NCBI GenBank assembly: GCA_905182095.1
Contig: CAJJAQ010000020.1
Coordinates: 1 to 64,000, forward strand
Length of the DNA: 64,000 nt
Direction: 5' to 3'
DNA from: an uncultured Pseudomonadales bacterium
Lineage (GTDB): Bacteria; Pseudomonadota; Gammaproteobacteria; Pseudomonadales; Azotimanducaceae
Part shown: piece after piece, positions 51,440-60,249 of the stretch
How positions within the stretch are numbered: the stretch's first letter is position 1
Layout of the letters: the number at the start of each line of letters is the position of its first letter
Position numbers and translations under genes: made by a program
The notes under the pieces: generated by a model
What the model saw: the letters and a program-made list of their open reading frames with translations, nothing else
What the model was told of the DNA's origin: nothing
Databases searched by the model: none

Positions 51440-51676
51440 ATGTTTGGATTAGGAATGACTGAACTGCTGGTGATCTTGGCTATCGTTCTATTGGTATTTG
51501 GACCTAAGCGCCTAAAGAGCATTGGTTCTGATTTAGGCAGCGCCATTAAGGGCTTTAGAAGCGCCGTGTCTGAGGAAGATAAAGCCGAGGACAAAGATCC
51601 CCAAGCTAAGGTTATCGACGGTGAGCCTCAAACCACCCAGACCGCCGCTGCCAAAGAAGAACACAAAACTCAGTAA
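51440..51676 (+). CDS. tatA: Sec-independent translocase TatA
   Basis: [40 protein letters not shown]. Confidence 0.95.
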   Translation: MFGLGMTELLVILAIVLLVFGPKRLKSIGSDLGSAIKGFRSAVSEEDKAEDKDPQAKVIDGEPQTTQTAAAKEEHKTQ

Positions 51677-51729
51677 GCTGGGTTAGAGCATGTACCTCTT
51701 GCGGCCCTTTCTAATGGCGTCATTGCAAA

Positions 51730-52242
51730 ATGTTTGATGGCATAAGCACTATTGAAACTATGGTCATCATTGTGGTGATCTTATTGGTCATTGGGCCAGA
51801 GCGCCTGCCTGAAACATTGCGCACATTAGGCTTGTGGGTGGGACGACTGCAACGGTCTTTTACCAGTGTAAAAACGGAAATAGAAAAAGAAATTGATATG
51901 GACGGTATCCGTCGCCAACTGCATAACGAAGCGGTGATGGAAGAGATGCGAAGAATAGAGGAAGAAGTTAAATCTGGTACCGACGTGCTCAGCCAACAGA
52001 CCGCAGTGGATGCTAATAGCATCATGTCTGATAGCACTGGCAGCGCAGAAGAAGACGCCACAGGTTCGAACAACGCCGAACAGTCCGTCGACTCATCAGT
52101 GGTATCACAGCCAGATGTAACAGCAACTAATCCGACCGAAGATCAAGCAGAGCACGCAAGCACACCACCACGCACCGATGCCGAAGTTGAAGCTGCCTAC
52201 CTACGTAAGCAAGCCTCGCTGAACGAAGACAAGACTAACTAG
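51730..52242 (+). CDS. tatB: Sec-independent translocase TatB
   Basis: MFDGISTIETMVIIVVILLVIGPERLPETLRTLGLWVGRLQR. Confidence 0.94.
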   Translation: MFDGISTIETMVIIVVILLVIGPERLPETLRTLGLWVGRLQRSFTSVKTEIEKEIDMDGIRRQLHNEAVMEEMRRIEEEVKSGTDVLSQQTAVDANSIMSDSTGSAEEDATGSNNAEQSVDSSVVSQPDVTATNPTEDQAEHASTPPRTDAEVEAAYLRKQASLNEDKTN

Positions 52243-52243
52243 C

Positions 52244-53029
52244 GTGAGCGAAGACAAACAAATTAACCCTGACGCAGCGGTGGACGACCACGAGCAGCCA
52301 TTCCTAGATCATTTAATAGAACTGCGCACCCGCATTCTGCGCAGTTTTGCCTTAGTGGCTCTGCTATTCATACCCATTTATTACTACAGTACGCCGCTGT
52401 TTGAATGGATTGCGGCGCCACTTATTGCCGTACTGCCTGAAGGTACCAAGATGGTTGCTATTCAGGTTGCATCGCCCTTTATTGTGCCGTTTAAACTTTC
52501 TGCCTACTGCGCCTTATTTATTGGCATTCCTTTTCTACTGCATCAGCTATGGGGCTTTATTGCACCCGGACTGTATAGCCACGAAAAGAAATTTGCCTAC
52601 CCACTGCTGTTCTCAAGCATTCTGCTGTTTTATTGCGGTATTTCTTTTGCCTACTACTTAGTGTTTCCGTTGGTGTTTGAATTCTTCTTCAACATCGCGC
52701 CTAACGTGGCTGAAGTGATGCCAGATATTACCTATTACCTAGACTTCATAATGAAGATGTTCCTAGCATTTGGCCTAGCTTTTGAGATTCCGGTAGCGAC
52801 ATTTTTGTTGGCTTGGACGGGTATTTCTACAGCCGACAAAATGGCTCGCAAAAGACCCTATGTGATTATTGGCTGCTTTATTGTGGGCATGCTTATGACA
52901 CCACCGGACGTGGTGTCCCAGTTGTTACTGGCAATACCCTCTTGGCTGTTGTTTGAGTTTGGCGTAATTATGGCAAGGTTTGTAGAAAAGAAAGACACTG
53001 AGGAAGAACCGGACAAGCCAAGCCTCTAA
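52244..53029 (+). CDS. tatC: Sec-independent translocase TatC
   Basis: PFLDHLIELRTRILRSF, six TM segments. Confidence 0.97.
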   Translation: MSEDKQINPDAAVDDHEQPFLDHLIELRTRILRSFALVALLFIPIYYYSTPLFEWIAAPLIAVLPEGTKMVAIQVASPFIVPFKLSAYCALFIGIPFLLHQLWGFIAPGLYSHEKKFAYPLLFSSILLFYCGISFAYYLVFPLVFEFFFNIAPNVAEVMPDITYYLDFIMKMFLAFGLAFEIPVATFLLAWTGISTADKMARKRPYVIIGCFIVGMLMTPPDVVSQLLLAIPSWLLFEFGVIMARFVEKKDTEEEPDKPSL

Positions 53030-53100
53030 CCTCAAATAAGCGCATAAATCTTAAACACGCCACAAGACCGACGGCTGAATTTGTTTCTGTCGTTACGCTT

Positions 53101-53580
53101 TTATCTTTCCAGAATCAACGTCATTGGCCCTTCATTGGTTGAGCTCACCTGCATATCTGCCCCAAAGCGCCCTGTTTGAACATGTACCCTAGCCGCCAGT
53201 TTGGCCACAAAGTATTGGTACAATTCATTAGCCAGTATTGGCTCAGCAGCACCTGAAAAGGAAGGTCGTCGACCCTTGGCGACATCGGCAAAAAGCGTAA
53301 ATTGCGAAACCACCAATGCCTCACCATTACATTCTTCTAGGCCGCGTTGCATAGTTGTAGGAGAGATAGTTGTAGGAGAAATAGCTGTAGGGGAAATAGT
53401 GTCTTCAGGGTTTGGAAATATCCGCAGGGCGAGAATTTTTTCCACCAGCCAGTCGGCTTTAGCCCTATCATCATCCGGGGCGACACCCAGCAGCAGTAAT
53501 ACGCCAGTTTTGATTTCGCCGACTACACTGCCATCAATCTGCACTTCAGCAGAGCTCACTCGCTGCAACACTACTTTCAT
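53101..53580 (-). CDS. dtd: D-aminoacyl-tRNA deacylase with a short repeat insertion
   Basis: MKVVLQRVSSAEVQIDGSVVGEIKTGVLLLLGV, ALVVSQFTLFADVAKGRRPSF, STNEGPMTLILE. Confidence 0.96.
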   Translation of the reverse strand: MKVVLQRVSSAEVQIDGSVVGEIKTGVLLLLGVAPDDDRAKADWLVEKILALRIFPNPEDTISPTAISPTTISPTTMQRGLEECNGEALVVSQFTLFADVAKGRRPSFSGAAEPILANELYQYFVAKLAARVHVQTGRFGADMQVSSTNEGPMTLILER

Positions 53581-53635
53581 GGGCTACCACACACTTACTG
53601 TTATAGCGCTCGGGCCAACTGCTGCCTATTCTAGA

Positions 53636-53668
53636 ATAAGCCAAGAAACCTAACGTCTCTTGGCTTAT
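53636..53668. terminator. Stem-loop 3' of typA
   Basis: ATAAGCCAAGA...TCTTGGCTTAT perfect 11-bp stem. Confidence 0.65.
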
Positions 53669-53674
53669 ATTTCT

Positions 53675-55474
53675 CTAGGCGCGCTTACGCTCGTTTTCTT
53701 TCAGCAAAGTTTTGCGCACGCGAATATTCTCCGGCGTTACTTCTACCAACTCATCGTCATCGATAAATTCTAGCGCTTGCTCTAGGGTGAAATCTAACGC
53801 TGTGGTCAAAACAATATTCTCATCGGTTCCTGAAGCTCGCACGTTAGTTTGCTTCTTTTCCTTCAGAGGATTTACTGTTAAGTCGTTTGCACGTACGTGA
53901 ATACCTACAACCATACCTTCGTAGACCATTTGATTTGGTCGAACCATCATGCGGCCACGGTTTTGCAAGTTAAACAAAGCAAAGCCAACTGCCTTGCCCT
54001 GAGCGTTTGCAATCAATACACCGTTCTTACGTGAACCTACGTCGTCGGCAGTCCGCGGACCGAAGCCATCCGAGGCAAAGGACATAATGCCTGTACCTGA
54101 TGTTTGCGATAAGAATATTGGGCGATAACCCATAATACCTCTGCTTGGGATGCGGAACTGCAAGCGTACTCGACCCTTGCCGTCTGGCTGCATTTCTTGC
54201 AACTCGCCACGACGATCACCCAAAGATTCCATCACTTTACCCTGATGCGTATCTTCGATATCGATGGTCAAAGTTTCATAAGGCTCATGAATAACACCGT
54301 CTATCTCGCGATAGATAACCTGAGGCCTAGATACAGCCAATTCAAAGCCTTCACGGCGCATGGTTTCAATAAGTACAGAAAGGTGTAATTCACCACGACC
54401 AGAAACCATAAATCTATCTGGATCTGCGGTGTCTTCAATCACTAGAGCCACGTTATGCGAAGACTCTGTATACAAGCGTTCGCGGATCTGGCGACTGGTA
54501 ACATACTTACCTTCCTTACCAGAAAGAGGCGAATTGTTTACGCAGAACATCATAGATAGCGTTGGCTCATCAACGGTAAGAGGCTCCATCGCGTCTACTT
54601 GATCAGGTGAGCACAACGTATCCGAGATATTAATCTTGTCTACGCCGGTCAAACAGATAATGTCCCCTGCCGTAGCAGTAGGCGAATCAATACGCTCTAG
54701 ACCATGGTGACGATAAATATTCACCACCTTGCCTTTACGCTCTTTGCCGTCTCGATCAACCGCAATGATTTGTTGGTTGCGCGCTAGTTGGCCGCGCGAG
54801 ATTTTGCCAATACCGATTACGCCCTCATAGGTGGAATAGTCCAAAGAGCTGATTTGCATTTGAAATGGGCCGGTTTCATCCACTTCTGGTGGCGGCACTT
54901 GGTCGACCAACATGTCCAACAACGGGGTCATATCATCGGCTACTGAATCTAACTCTAAGCCAGCTACACCGTTGATCGCAGAAGCATAGATAATGGAGAA
55001 ATCTAGCTGTTCGTCGGTACCGCCCAAATTATCGAACAGTTCAAAAACTTCATCGATTACTCGGTAAGGTTCGCTGCCTGGACGGTCAATCTTATTTACC
55101 ACAACAATTGGCTTAAGGCCGTATGCAAAAGCTTTTTGTGTGACAAAACGCGTTTGCGGCATTGGGCCATCGACGGCGTCGACAAGCAGTAGTACTGCGT
55201 CAACCATAGACAGGATGCGCTCTACCTCACCACCGAAGTCGGCGTGTCCTGGGGTATCAACAATATTAATTTGGGTGTCGCGATATTGAATCGCTGTGTT
55301 CTTGGCCAGAATAGTGATGCCACGTTCTTTCTCAAGATCGTTGCTGTCCATTACACGTTCCGCCGAGTTAGCGGAGATCATACCGGTCTGTTGAAGCAGG
55401 CAATCAACCAGGGTTGTTTTACCATGGTCGACGTGGGCAATTATGGCGACGTTGCGTACGTTAGGATTTGGCAC
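53675..55474 (-). CDS. typA: Ribosome-associated GTPase TypA/BipA
   Basis: [55 protein letters not shown]. Confidence 0.98.
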   Translation of the reverse strand: MPNPNVRNVAIIAHVDHGKTTLVDCLLQQTGMISANSAERVMDSNDLEKERGITILAKNTAIQYRDTQINIVDTPGHADFGGEVERILSMVDAVLLLVDAVDGPMPQTRFVTQKAFAYGLKPIVVVNKIDRPGSEPYRVIDEVFELFDNLGGTDEQLDFSIIYASAINGVAGLELDSVADDMTPLLDMLVDQVPPPEVDETGPFQMQISSLDYSTYEGVIGIGKISRGQLARNQQIIAVDRDGKERKGKVVNIYRHHGLERIDSPTATAGDIICLTGVDKINISDTLCSPDQVDAMEPLTVDEPTLSMMFCVNNSPLSGKEGKYVTSRQIRERLYTESSHNVALVIEDTADPDRFMVSGRGELHLSVLIETMRREGFELAVSRPQVIYREIDGVIHEPYETLTIDIEDTHQGKVMESLGDRRGELQEMQPDGKGRVRLQFRIPSRGIMGYRPIFLSQTSGTGIMSFASDGFGPRTADDVGSRKNGVLIANAQGKAVGFALFNLQNRGRMMVRPNQMVYEGMVVGIHVRANDLTVNPLKEKKQTNVRASGTDENIVLTTALDFTLEQALEFIDDDELVEVTPENIRVRKTLLKENERKRA

Positions 55475-55776
55475 GGGACGAGAGTTCCTCTTTAAATTTG
55501 GGCAATGCAGATCAATTCAACCGCAATCAACCACCTTCCCCAAACTGCAAAAGTATGGAGTCAGCCAACATGCGACGATGCGCACGTTAAGCATAAGCCA
55601 TACTTAAAAGTAATAGAAAATCGTTGTGGGACAACAGAAGGCGGCGATTATGGAGGAACATCGCACAGCTGTCTCCCTAATATCACATCTTCTTTATACC
55701 CTTTGAGCGTTTAGTACGTACTTTTGGCGTTTAGGTGCACAATAGACGCGGTATTGCCTTGGGCAAAGCGCAAATT

Positions 55777-55812
55777 ATCGTGCATGCGATCGTGCATGCG
55801 ATCGTGCATACA
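55777..55812. repeat. 12-bp tandem repeat, 3 copies
   Basis: ATCGTGCATGCG ATCGTGCATGCG ATCGTGCATACA. Confidence 0.9.
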
Positions 55813-55899
55813 AGAGTCCGCTGCGGAATTTGTGGCGACTAAAAGCAAAAGCTCAATGAAATTTGTCAGCCCTATTGGTCAAAAGCAGGGGTGGCAGGC

Positions 55900-55938
55900 A
55901 GTGATGGCAAGTAGTGGTGGCAAGTAGTGGTGGTAAAC
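55900..55938. repeat. 13-bp tandem repeat, 3 copies
   Basis: AGTGATGGCAAGT AGTGGTGGCAAGT AGTGGTGGTAAAC. Confidence 0.85.
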
Positions 55939-56212
55939 AAATGGATAAGCTCGTTTATCTTCGCTGTGGGGTCGGGCTTTAAATCTGCCTATATGCAGCG
56001 CAAAACTAGAACACTAGGACAGTCACTAGCAAAAATACCCAAAACTTCTGCAAATCACATAATTTGGCCGGCCAATCAGGCAACCTAAGCCTATGTGTAG
56101 TAAGGTCTCGACGACACACTTGGGGTTTTGGAGAAAACAATCTTCACTTTAGAATTGTTTCTCTCTGACGTATGCACCAGAATAGCGCGAAGGATTTGCA
56201 ACCTGTAGTTAA

Positions 56213-56229
56213 TGCACCGTTATGGTGCA
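56213..56229. promoter_or_regulatory. NtrC enhancer site upstream of glutamine synthetase
   Basis: TGCACC-GTTAT-GGTGCA perfect palindrome; a degenerate partner TGCACCAGAATAGCGC begins at 56173. Confidence 0.8.
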
Positions 56230-56288
56230 AGCGCTGACAGACCTCAGATATAAGCGCCTACACACGGTGACCTTGATGCATGCAAGGA

Positions 56289-56304
56289 TGGCACATATAT
56301 TGCT
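56289..56304 (+). promoter_or_regulatory. Sigma54 -24/-12 promoter of the glutamine synthetase gene
   Basis: TGGCAC-ATATA-TTGCT, exact spacing of the -24/-12 consensus. Confidence 0.85.
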
Positions 56305-56430
56305 TTCTTTACTGAGAGATAATGAGCAAATCAGCGGGATCAGCCTCGATGAGTTTTGCCAGTCGAATTGCATTGGCAATCGGCAATCCTTAACTAGCGC
56401 TGATACATATATAAAAGGAGATCTTAAAAT

Positions 56431-57441
56431 ATGAAATCTAAACTTGAGTACATTTGGCTCGATGGTTATCAACCTACTCAAAGCCTACGCAGCAAGACAC
56501 AGGTACGTGACAACTTTGGCGGCACCTTAGAAGAGTGCCCTATGTGGTCTTTCGACGGCAGCTCAACAGAACAAGCCGAAGGCGGCGACTCTGATTGCCT
56601 ACTTAAGCCAGTAGCGATCTATCCAGACCCCGATCGCCAAAACGCGTTCTTAGTAATGACTGAAGTGCTCAATGCCGATGGTACACCTCACGTATCTAAT
56701 GGCCGAGCCACCATCGACGACGATGATGAAGATTTTTGGTTTGGTTTTGAACAAGAATATTTCTTGTGGGATCCCGATACTAACTTGCCTCCCGGTTTCC
56801 CACATGGCGGATTCCCTGCAGCTCAAGGCCCATATTACTGCTCAGTAGGCGCTGCAAACACTTTTGGGCGTGACTGTGTAGAAGAGCATTTTGATATTTG
56901 CTTAGAAGCTGGCCTAAACGTAGAAGGCATCAATGCCGAAGTAGCAGCAGGACAGTGGGAATTCCAAATTTTCGCCAAAAGCGCTAAAAGAGCCGGCGAC
57001 GAAACATGGATTGCACGTTATCTACTAGAACGTACTGGCGAAAAGTTCGGTTACGTTATCAACTGGCATCCAAAGCCTCTTGGCGATACAGACTGGAATG
57101 GATCTGGTATGCACGCGAACTTCTCGAACGAAGCTATGCGTACATCAGGTAAAGAAGAAACCTTTACCAAGATTTGTGAAAGCTTTGGCCGCAATATTCA
57201 GAGACACATCAGTGTTTACGGCGCAGAGAACGATCAGCGATTAACCGGTAAGCATGAAACTCAGTCTATTGACCAGTTCAGCTACGGCATCTCAGATAGA
57301 GGCGCGTCTATCCGTATTCCAATCACTACTCATACAGATGGCTGGATAGGACGATTAGAAGACAGAAGAACTGCTTCTAACGCAGACCCATACAAAGTGG
57401 CTGCGGCAATCGTGAAAACCACGAAGGAAGGATTGGCATAA
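56431..57441 (+). CDS. Class II (eukaryotic-type, GlnII-like) glutamine synthetase
   Basis: 336 aa; LEYIWLDGYQ...RSKTQ, MWSFDGSSTEQAEGGDSDCLLKPVAIYPDP, GPYYCSVGAANTFGRDCVEEHFDICLEAGLNVEGINAEVAAGQWEFQ, NGSGMHANFS, RLTGKHETQSIDQFSYGISDRGASIRIP. Confidence 0.96.
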   Translation: MKSKLEYIWLDGYQPTQSLRSKTQVRDNFGGTLEECPMWSFDGSSTEQAEGGDSDCLLKPVAIYPDPDRQNAFLVMTEVLNADGTPHVSNGRATIDDDDEDFWFGFEQEYFLWDPDTNLPPGFPHGGFPAAQGPYYCSVGAANTFGRDCVEEHFDICLEAGLNVEGINAEVAAGQWEFQIFAKSAKRAGDETWIARYLLERTGEKFGYVINWHPKPLGDTDWNGSGMHANFSNEAMRTSGKEETFTKICESFGRNIQRHISVYGAENDQRLTGKHETQSIDQFSYGISDRGASIRIPITTHTDGWIGRLEDRRTASNADPYKVAAAIVKTTKEGLA

Positions 57442-57470
57442 CCTATTAGGTAACAGCCGATCATCCAGCG

Positions 57471-57503
57471 ACTTGCACCCTCAGGTAATCTGAGGGTGCA
57501 AGT
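57471..57503 (+). terminator. Rho-independent terminator of the glutamine synthetase gene
   Basis: ACTTGCACCCTCAG-gtaat-CTGAGGGTGCAAGT perfect 14-bp stem then TTCTT. Confidence 0.9.
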
Positions 57504-57803
57504 TTCTTACCACACCCCTGCCAATTTCCAAGCGCCTCACCTTCTCAGACAAACAAAGTCTTACGTCTAAATAGCATTAACGCTTAGCAAACCTTAAGAC
57601 ATTGCCCTACCTCAAGAATACCCACTGAGTCACTATTAAGTCTCTAAAACGCCTTCAAAAAAGAGCCCTCAATAAAACGCCTTCAATAAAGAGCAAGCCG
57701 TCTATTACAACCTGCCTCTTTAAACCTATCTTTCTGATCTAATTTTTTTCAACCTGCCTTTTTAAACCGTTTTTTTACCATAAGCATAAGGAGTAGAAAC
57801 ATT

Positions 57804-58742
57804 TTGCCGCTGCGAACATTCGCTTTGCTGATATGCCAATTTATGCCGCTTTTTGTGTTGAATCAAAGCAGAGCAACTGAGATTGAACCGCCAAACGTCA
57901 CAAAAGAAGTCAGCCTACAAACTCGACTAGAAAACGAGAACAGCGATGACAAAGGAAATGAGCAAGGAAAAAAAGAATACCGGGACAAGGCGGGAAATGG
58001 TAAAAATGAAAAAGAGGAAGGAAAAGGAAAAGGAAAAGGAAAAGGAAAAGAAGAAGCCTTCGTGACTGAGGGTCGCAACCACTCTTGCGCAAGGAACAAA
58101 AGTCGGAACAAGTGCGTGGTAGTGGACTGTGCCTGCGCAACAACTTGGCTAACTGCGCAACCCAGCTTTGCAAACGGCAACCGGCCTGATCACTCTCATA
58201 GTCATTTTTCTACCCCTCGCCTGCAGCAACCCCAGCGCCATGAACAGCAACCTTTGCGCCAACTCACAGATCAATTACCTAGTCCAGATCAGCGCTTATT
58301 AGGCAGTCTTGTGCCTTGGGTCCAGACCAATGTAATGGATGCACAAGTACCACGAGAAACTGGCACAGCACCTGTTACACCGCCACCAGCAAGTGACACC
58401 GGCGCTCCGATGCTGGAAACAACATCAACGCCTTTGGCAGCCACCATTGCAATCGTCCACCCAACAGTTGGTGAAGTACTGCGAAGCAATTCCGGCATGC
58501 TGAATATTGTAATTGCTGTGCATACTGAACCTGCATCTAGCCAAACACTTCAGGAACCGCTGAACAAAATCTTCTTGGACGGTAAGTTAGTTGCCTCAGG
58601 CACCGGTACAACATTCCAAGTATTCGAAATCGATCGAGGTACTCACACTTTAGTGGCAACTGCGAACAATGGTGACCAACGGATACAACAAAGCCAATCC
58701 ATAACTTTTACCCTACTGCGTCATTCCACCCCTCAGCACTAA
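57804..58742 (+). CDS. Exported protein with low-complexity KG/KE segment and C-terminal Ig-like region resembling DUF4124-family tails
   Basis: Signal-like N-terminus; KGKGKGKGKEE; C-term IAIVHPTVGEVLRSNSGMLNIVIAV...FLDGKLVASGTGTTFQVFEIDRGTHTLVATANNGDQRIQQSQSITFTLLRHS. Confidence 0.6.
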   Translation: MPLRTFALLICQFMPLFVLNQSRATEIEPPNVTKEVSLQTRLENENSDDKGNEQGKKEYRDKAGNGKNEKEEGKGKGKGKGKEEAFVTEGRNHSCARNKSRNKCVVVDCACATTWLTAQPSFANGNRPDHSHSHFSTPRLQQPQRHEQQPLRQLTDQLPSPDQRLLGSLVPWVQTNVMDAQVPRETGTAPVTPPPASDTGAPMLETTSTPLAATIAIVHPTVGEVLRSNSGMLNIVIAVHTEPASSQTLQEPLNKIFLDGKLVASGTGTTFQVFEIDRGTHTLVATANNGDQRIQQSQSITFTLLRHSTPQH

Positions 58743-59130
58743 TGCCCTCTGCGTAAGGCCGGCTAACTCAAGATTGATTTGAACGCAAAAAATAAGAATG
58801 GCTTGAACTCAAAGTAATAGAGAAACGATTCTTAAGATACAACTTGACCTTTTTTAGAGCACGCCCTATTTTGGTGCAGTAAACGAATTTTTGCGCTAAA
58901 AAATGCCTCGGCGGTTTGCCTCCTATTAATGGTTCTTAGCAAATTTGCTCAGCCTTACCCAGAAATACTCCTTATCCGAGGTTTATCTGGAGCAAAACCG
59001 CGCAGAGAACGAAAAAATACGAGGCTAATAGGCAATAAGTCGCTGCACATAGGTCTAATGACGTTAATTTTTCTTAACTAGTGGTGTCGGCCTAATTATT
59101 GCTAGTTAAATTAGGTCAACTGGGCGAAAC

Positions 59131-60249
59131 ATGAATCAAGCAAAACAGACATACAAAGATCATCTAAAAAATCCGGCATTAAGCGGACTTTTAGACAGCT
59201 TAGTCACCGCCGTTATCCTTCTCGATGAAGATTTGCGCGTGCGCCTAGTGAATGCATCCGCCGAAAGCCTATTACACATCTCAGCCTCGCAGATTAATGG
59301 CGATTCTTTAGACCAAATCATTATCAAATCTGATGACCTAATCAAATCTTTGCAAGGCGCTTTAGACAACGGCCAACCCTTCACCGCCAGGGATATTCGT
59401 CTGCAGCTACCTGAAAGTGTGGTGGAACAAATTGATCTGACAGTGACAAATTTCGAGCGCCCACGGGGCCTGCTATTAGAGATGCACCCAACCAGTCGAC
59501 TCAATGCAATTAGTCAAAACAGTTCTTTAGAGTCGCAACAAGAAACGACCCGCAGCCTTATTCGCGGTCTTGCCCATGAAGTAAAAAACCCTTTGGGAGG
59601 CATTAGAGGCGCAGCGCAACTTCTAGACAGAGCACTGCCCAGTGAGGAACTGCAAGAATATACCCAGATTATTATTGCCGAAGCTGACCGTCTTCGCGAT
59701 TTAGTCGATCGCATGTTGGGACCTTGGCAGCCGTTAACACTGAAGCCCGTTATCATTGCCGAAATTGCTGACAGAGTGATCAATATTCTGAATGTGGAAT
59801 TTGGACCAAATATAAATTGGCTTAGAGACTACGACCCTAGTCTGCCGACGGTAGAAGGCGACCAAGATCAATTGATCCAGTCGGTGCTCAACATTGCACG
59901 CAACGCCTGCGAGGCAATGGTCAATACAAACAACCCAAAAATAACGATTAAAACCAGGGTCAGCCGTCAGTTTACCATTGGCAACAAGCGCCATAAGTCA
60001 GTGCTGCAACTAGACGTATCTAATAATGGCCCAAGCATTGAGCCAAACTTTATTGAACAAATTTTTTTTCCCATGATCAGTACCCGGGCTAATGGCTCTG
60101 GGTTGGGGTTGTCTATTACGCAAAACATAATTAGTCGGCATGAAGGCGCGGTACAGGTGAACAGTAAAACTGGCATCACCACCTTTTCAATATTTCTCCC
60201 GTTCTCCCCGGCAGTGAATGAAGTACAACAAATAGGAACTAACAAATGA
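59131..60249 (+). CDS. glnL: Nitrogen regulation sensor histidine kinase NtrB
   Basis: PAS domain, RGLAHEVKNPLGGIRGAAQLLDRAL (H-box), GSGLGLSITQNIISRHEG. Confidence 0.95.
   Translation: MNQAKQTYKDHLKNPALSGLLDSLVTAVILLDEDLRVRLVNASAESLLHISASQINGDSLDQIIIKSDDLIKSLQGALDNGQPFTARDIRLQLPESVVEQIDLTVTNFERPRGLLLEMHPTSRLNAISQNSSLESQQETTRSLIRGLAHEVKNPLGGIRGAAQLLDRALPSEELQEYTQIIIAEADRLRDLVDRMLGPWQPLTLKPVIIAEIADRVINILNVEFGPNINWLRDYDPSLPTVEGDQDQLIQSVLNIARNACEAMVNTNNPKITIKTRVSRQFTIGNKRHKSVLQLDVSNNGPSIEPNFIEQIFFPMISTRANGSGLGLSITQNIISRHEGAVQVNSKTGITTFSIFLPFSPAVNEVQQIGTNK

Noticed and set aside
58859-58880. NtrC-like half-sites GCAC...GGTGCAG upstream of ntrB
   Set aside because: Spacing is longer than the NtrC palindrome and I saw no -24/-12 element close by.
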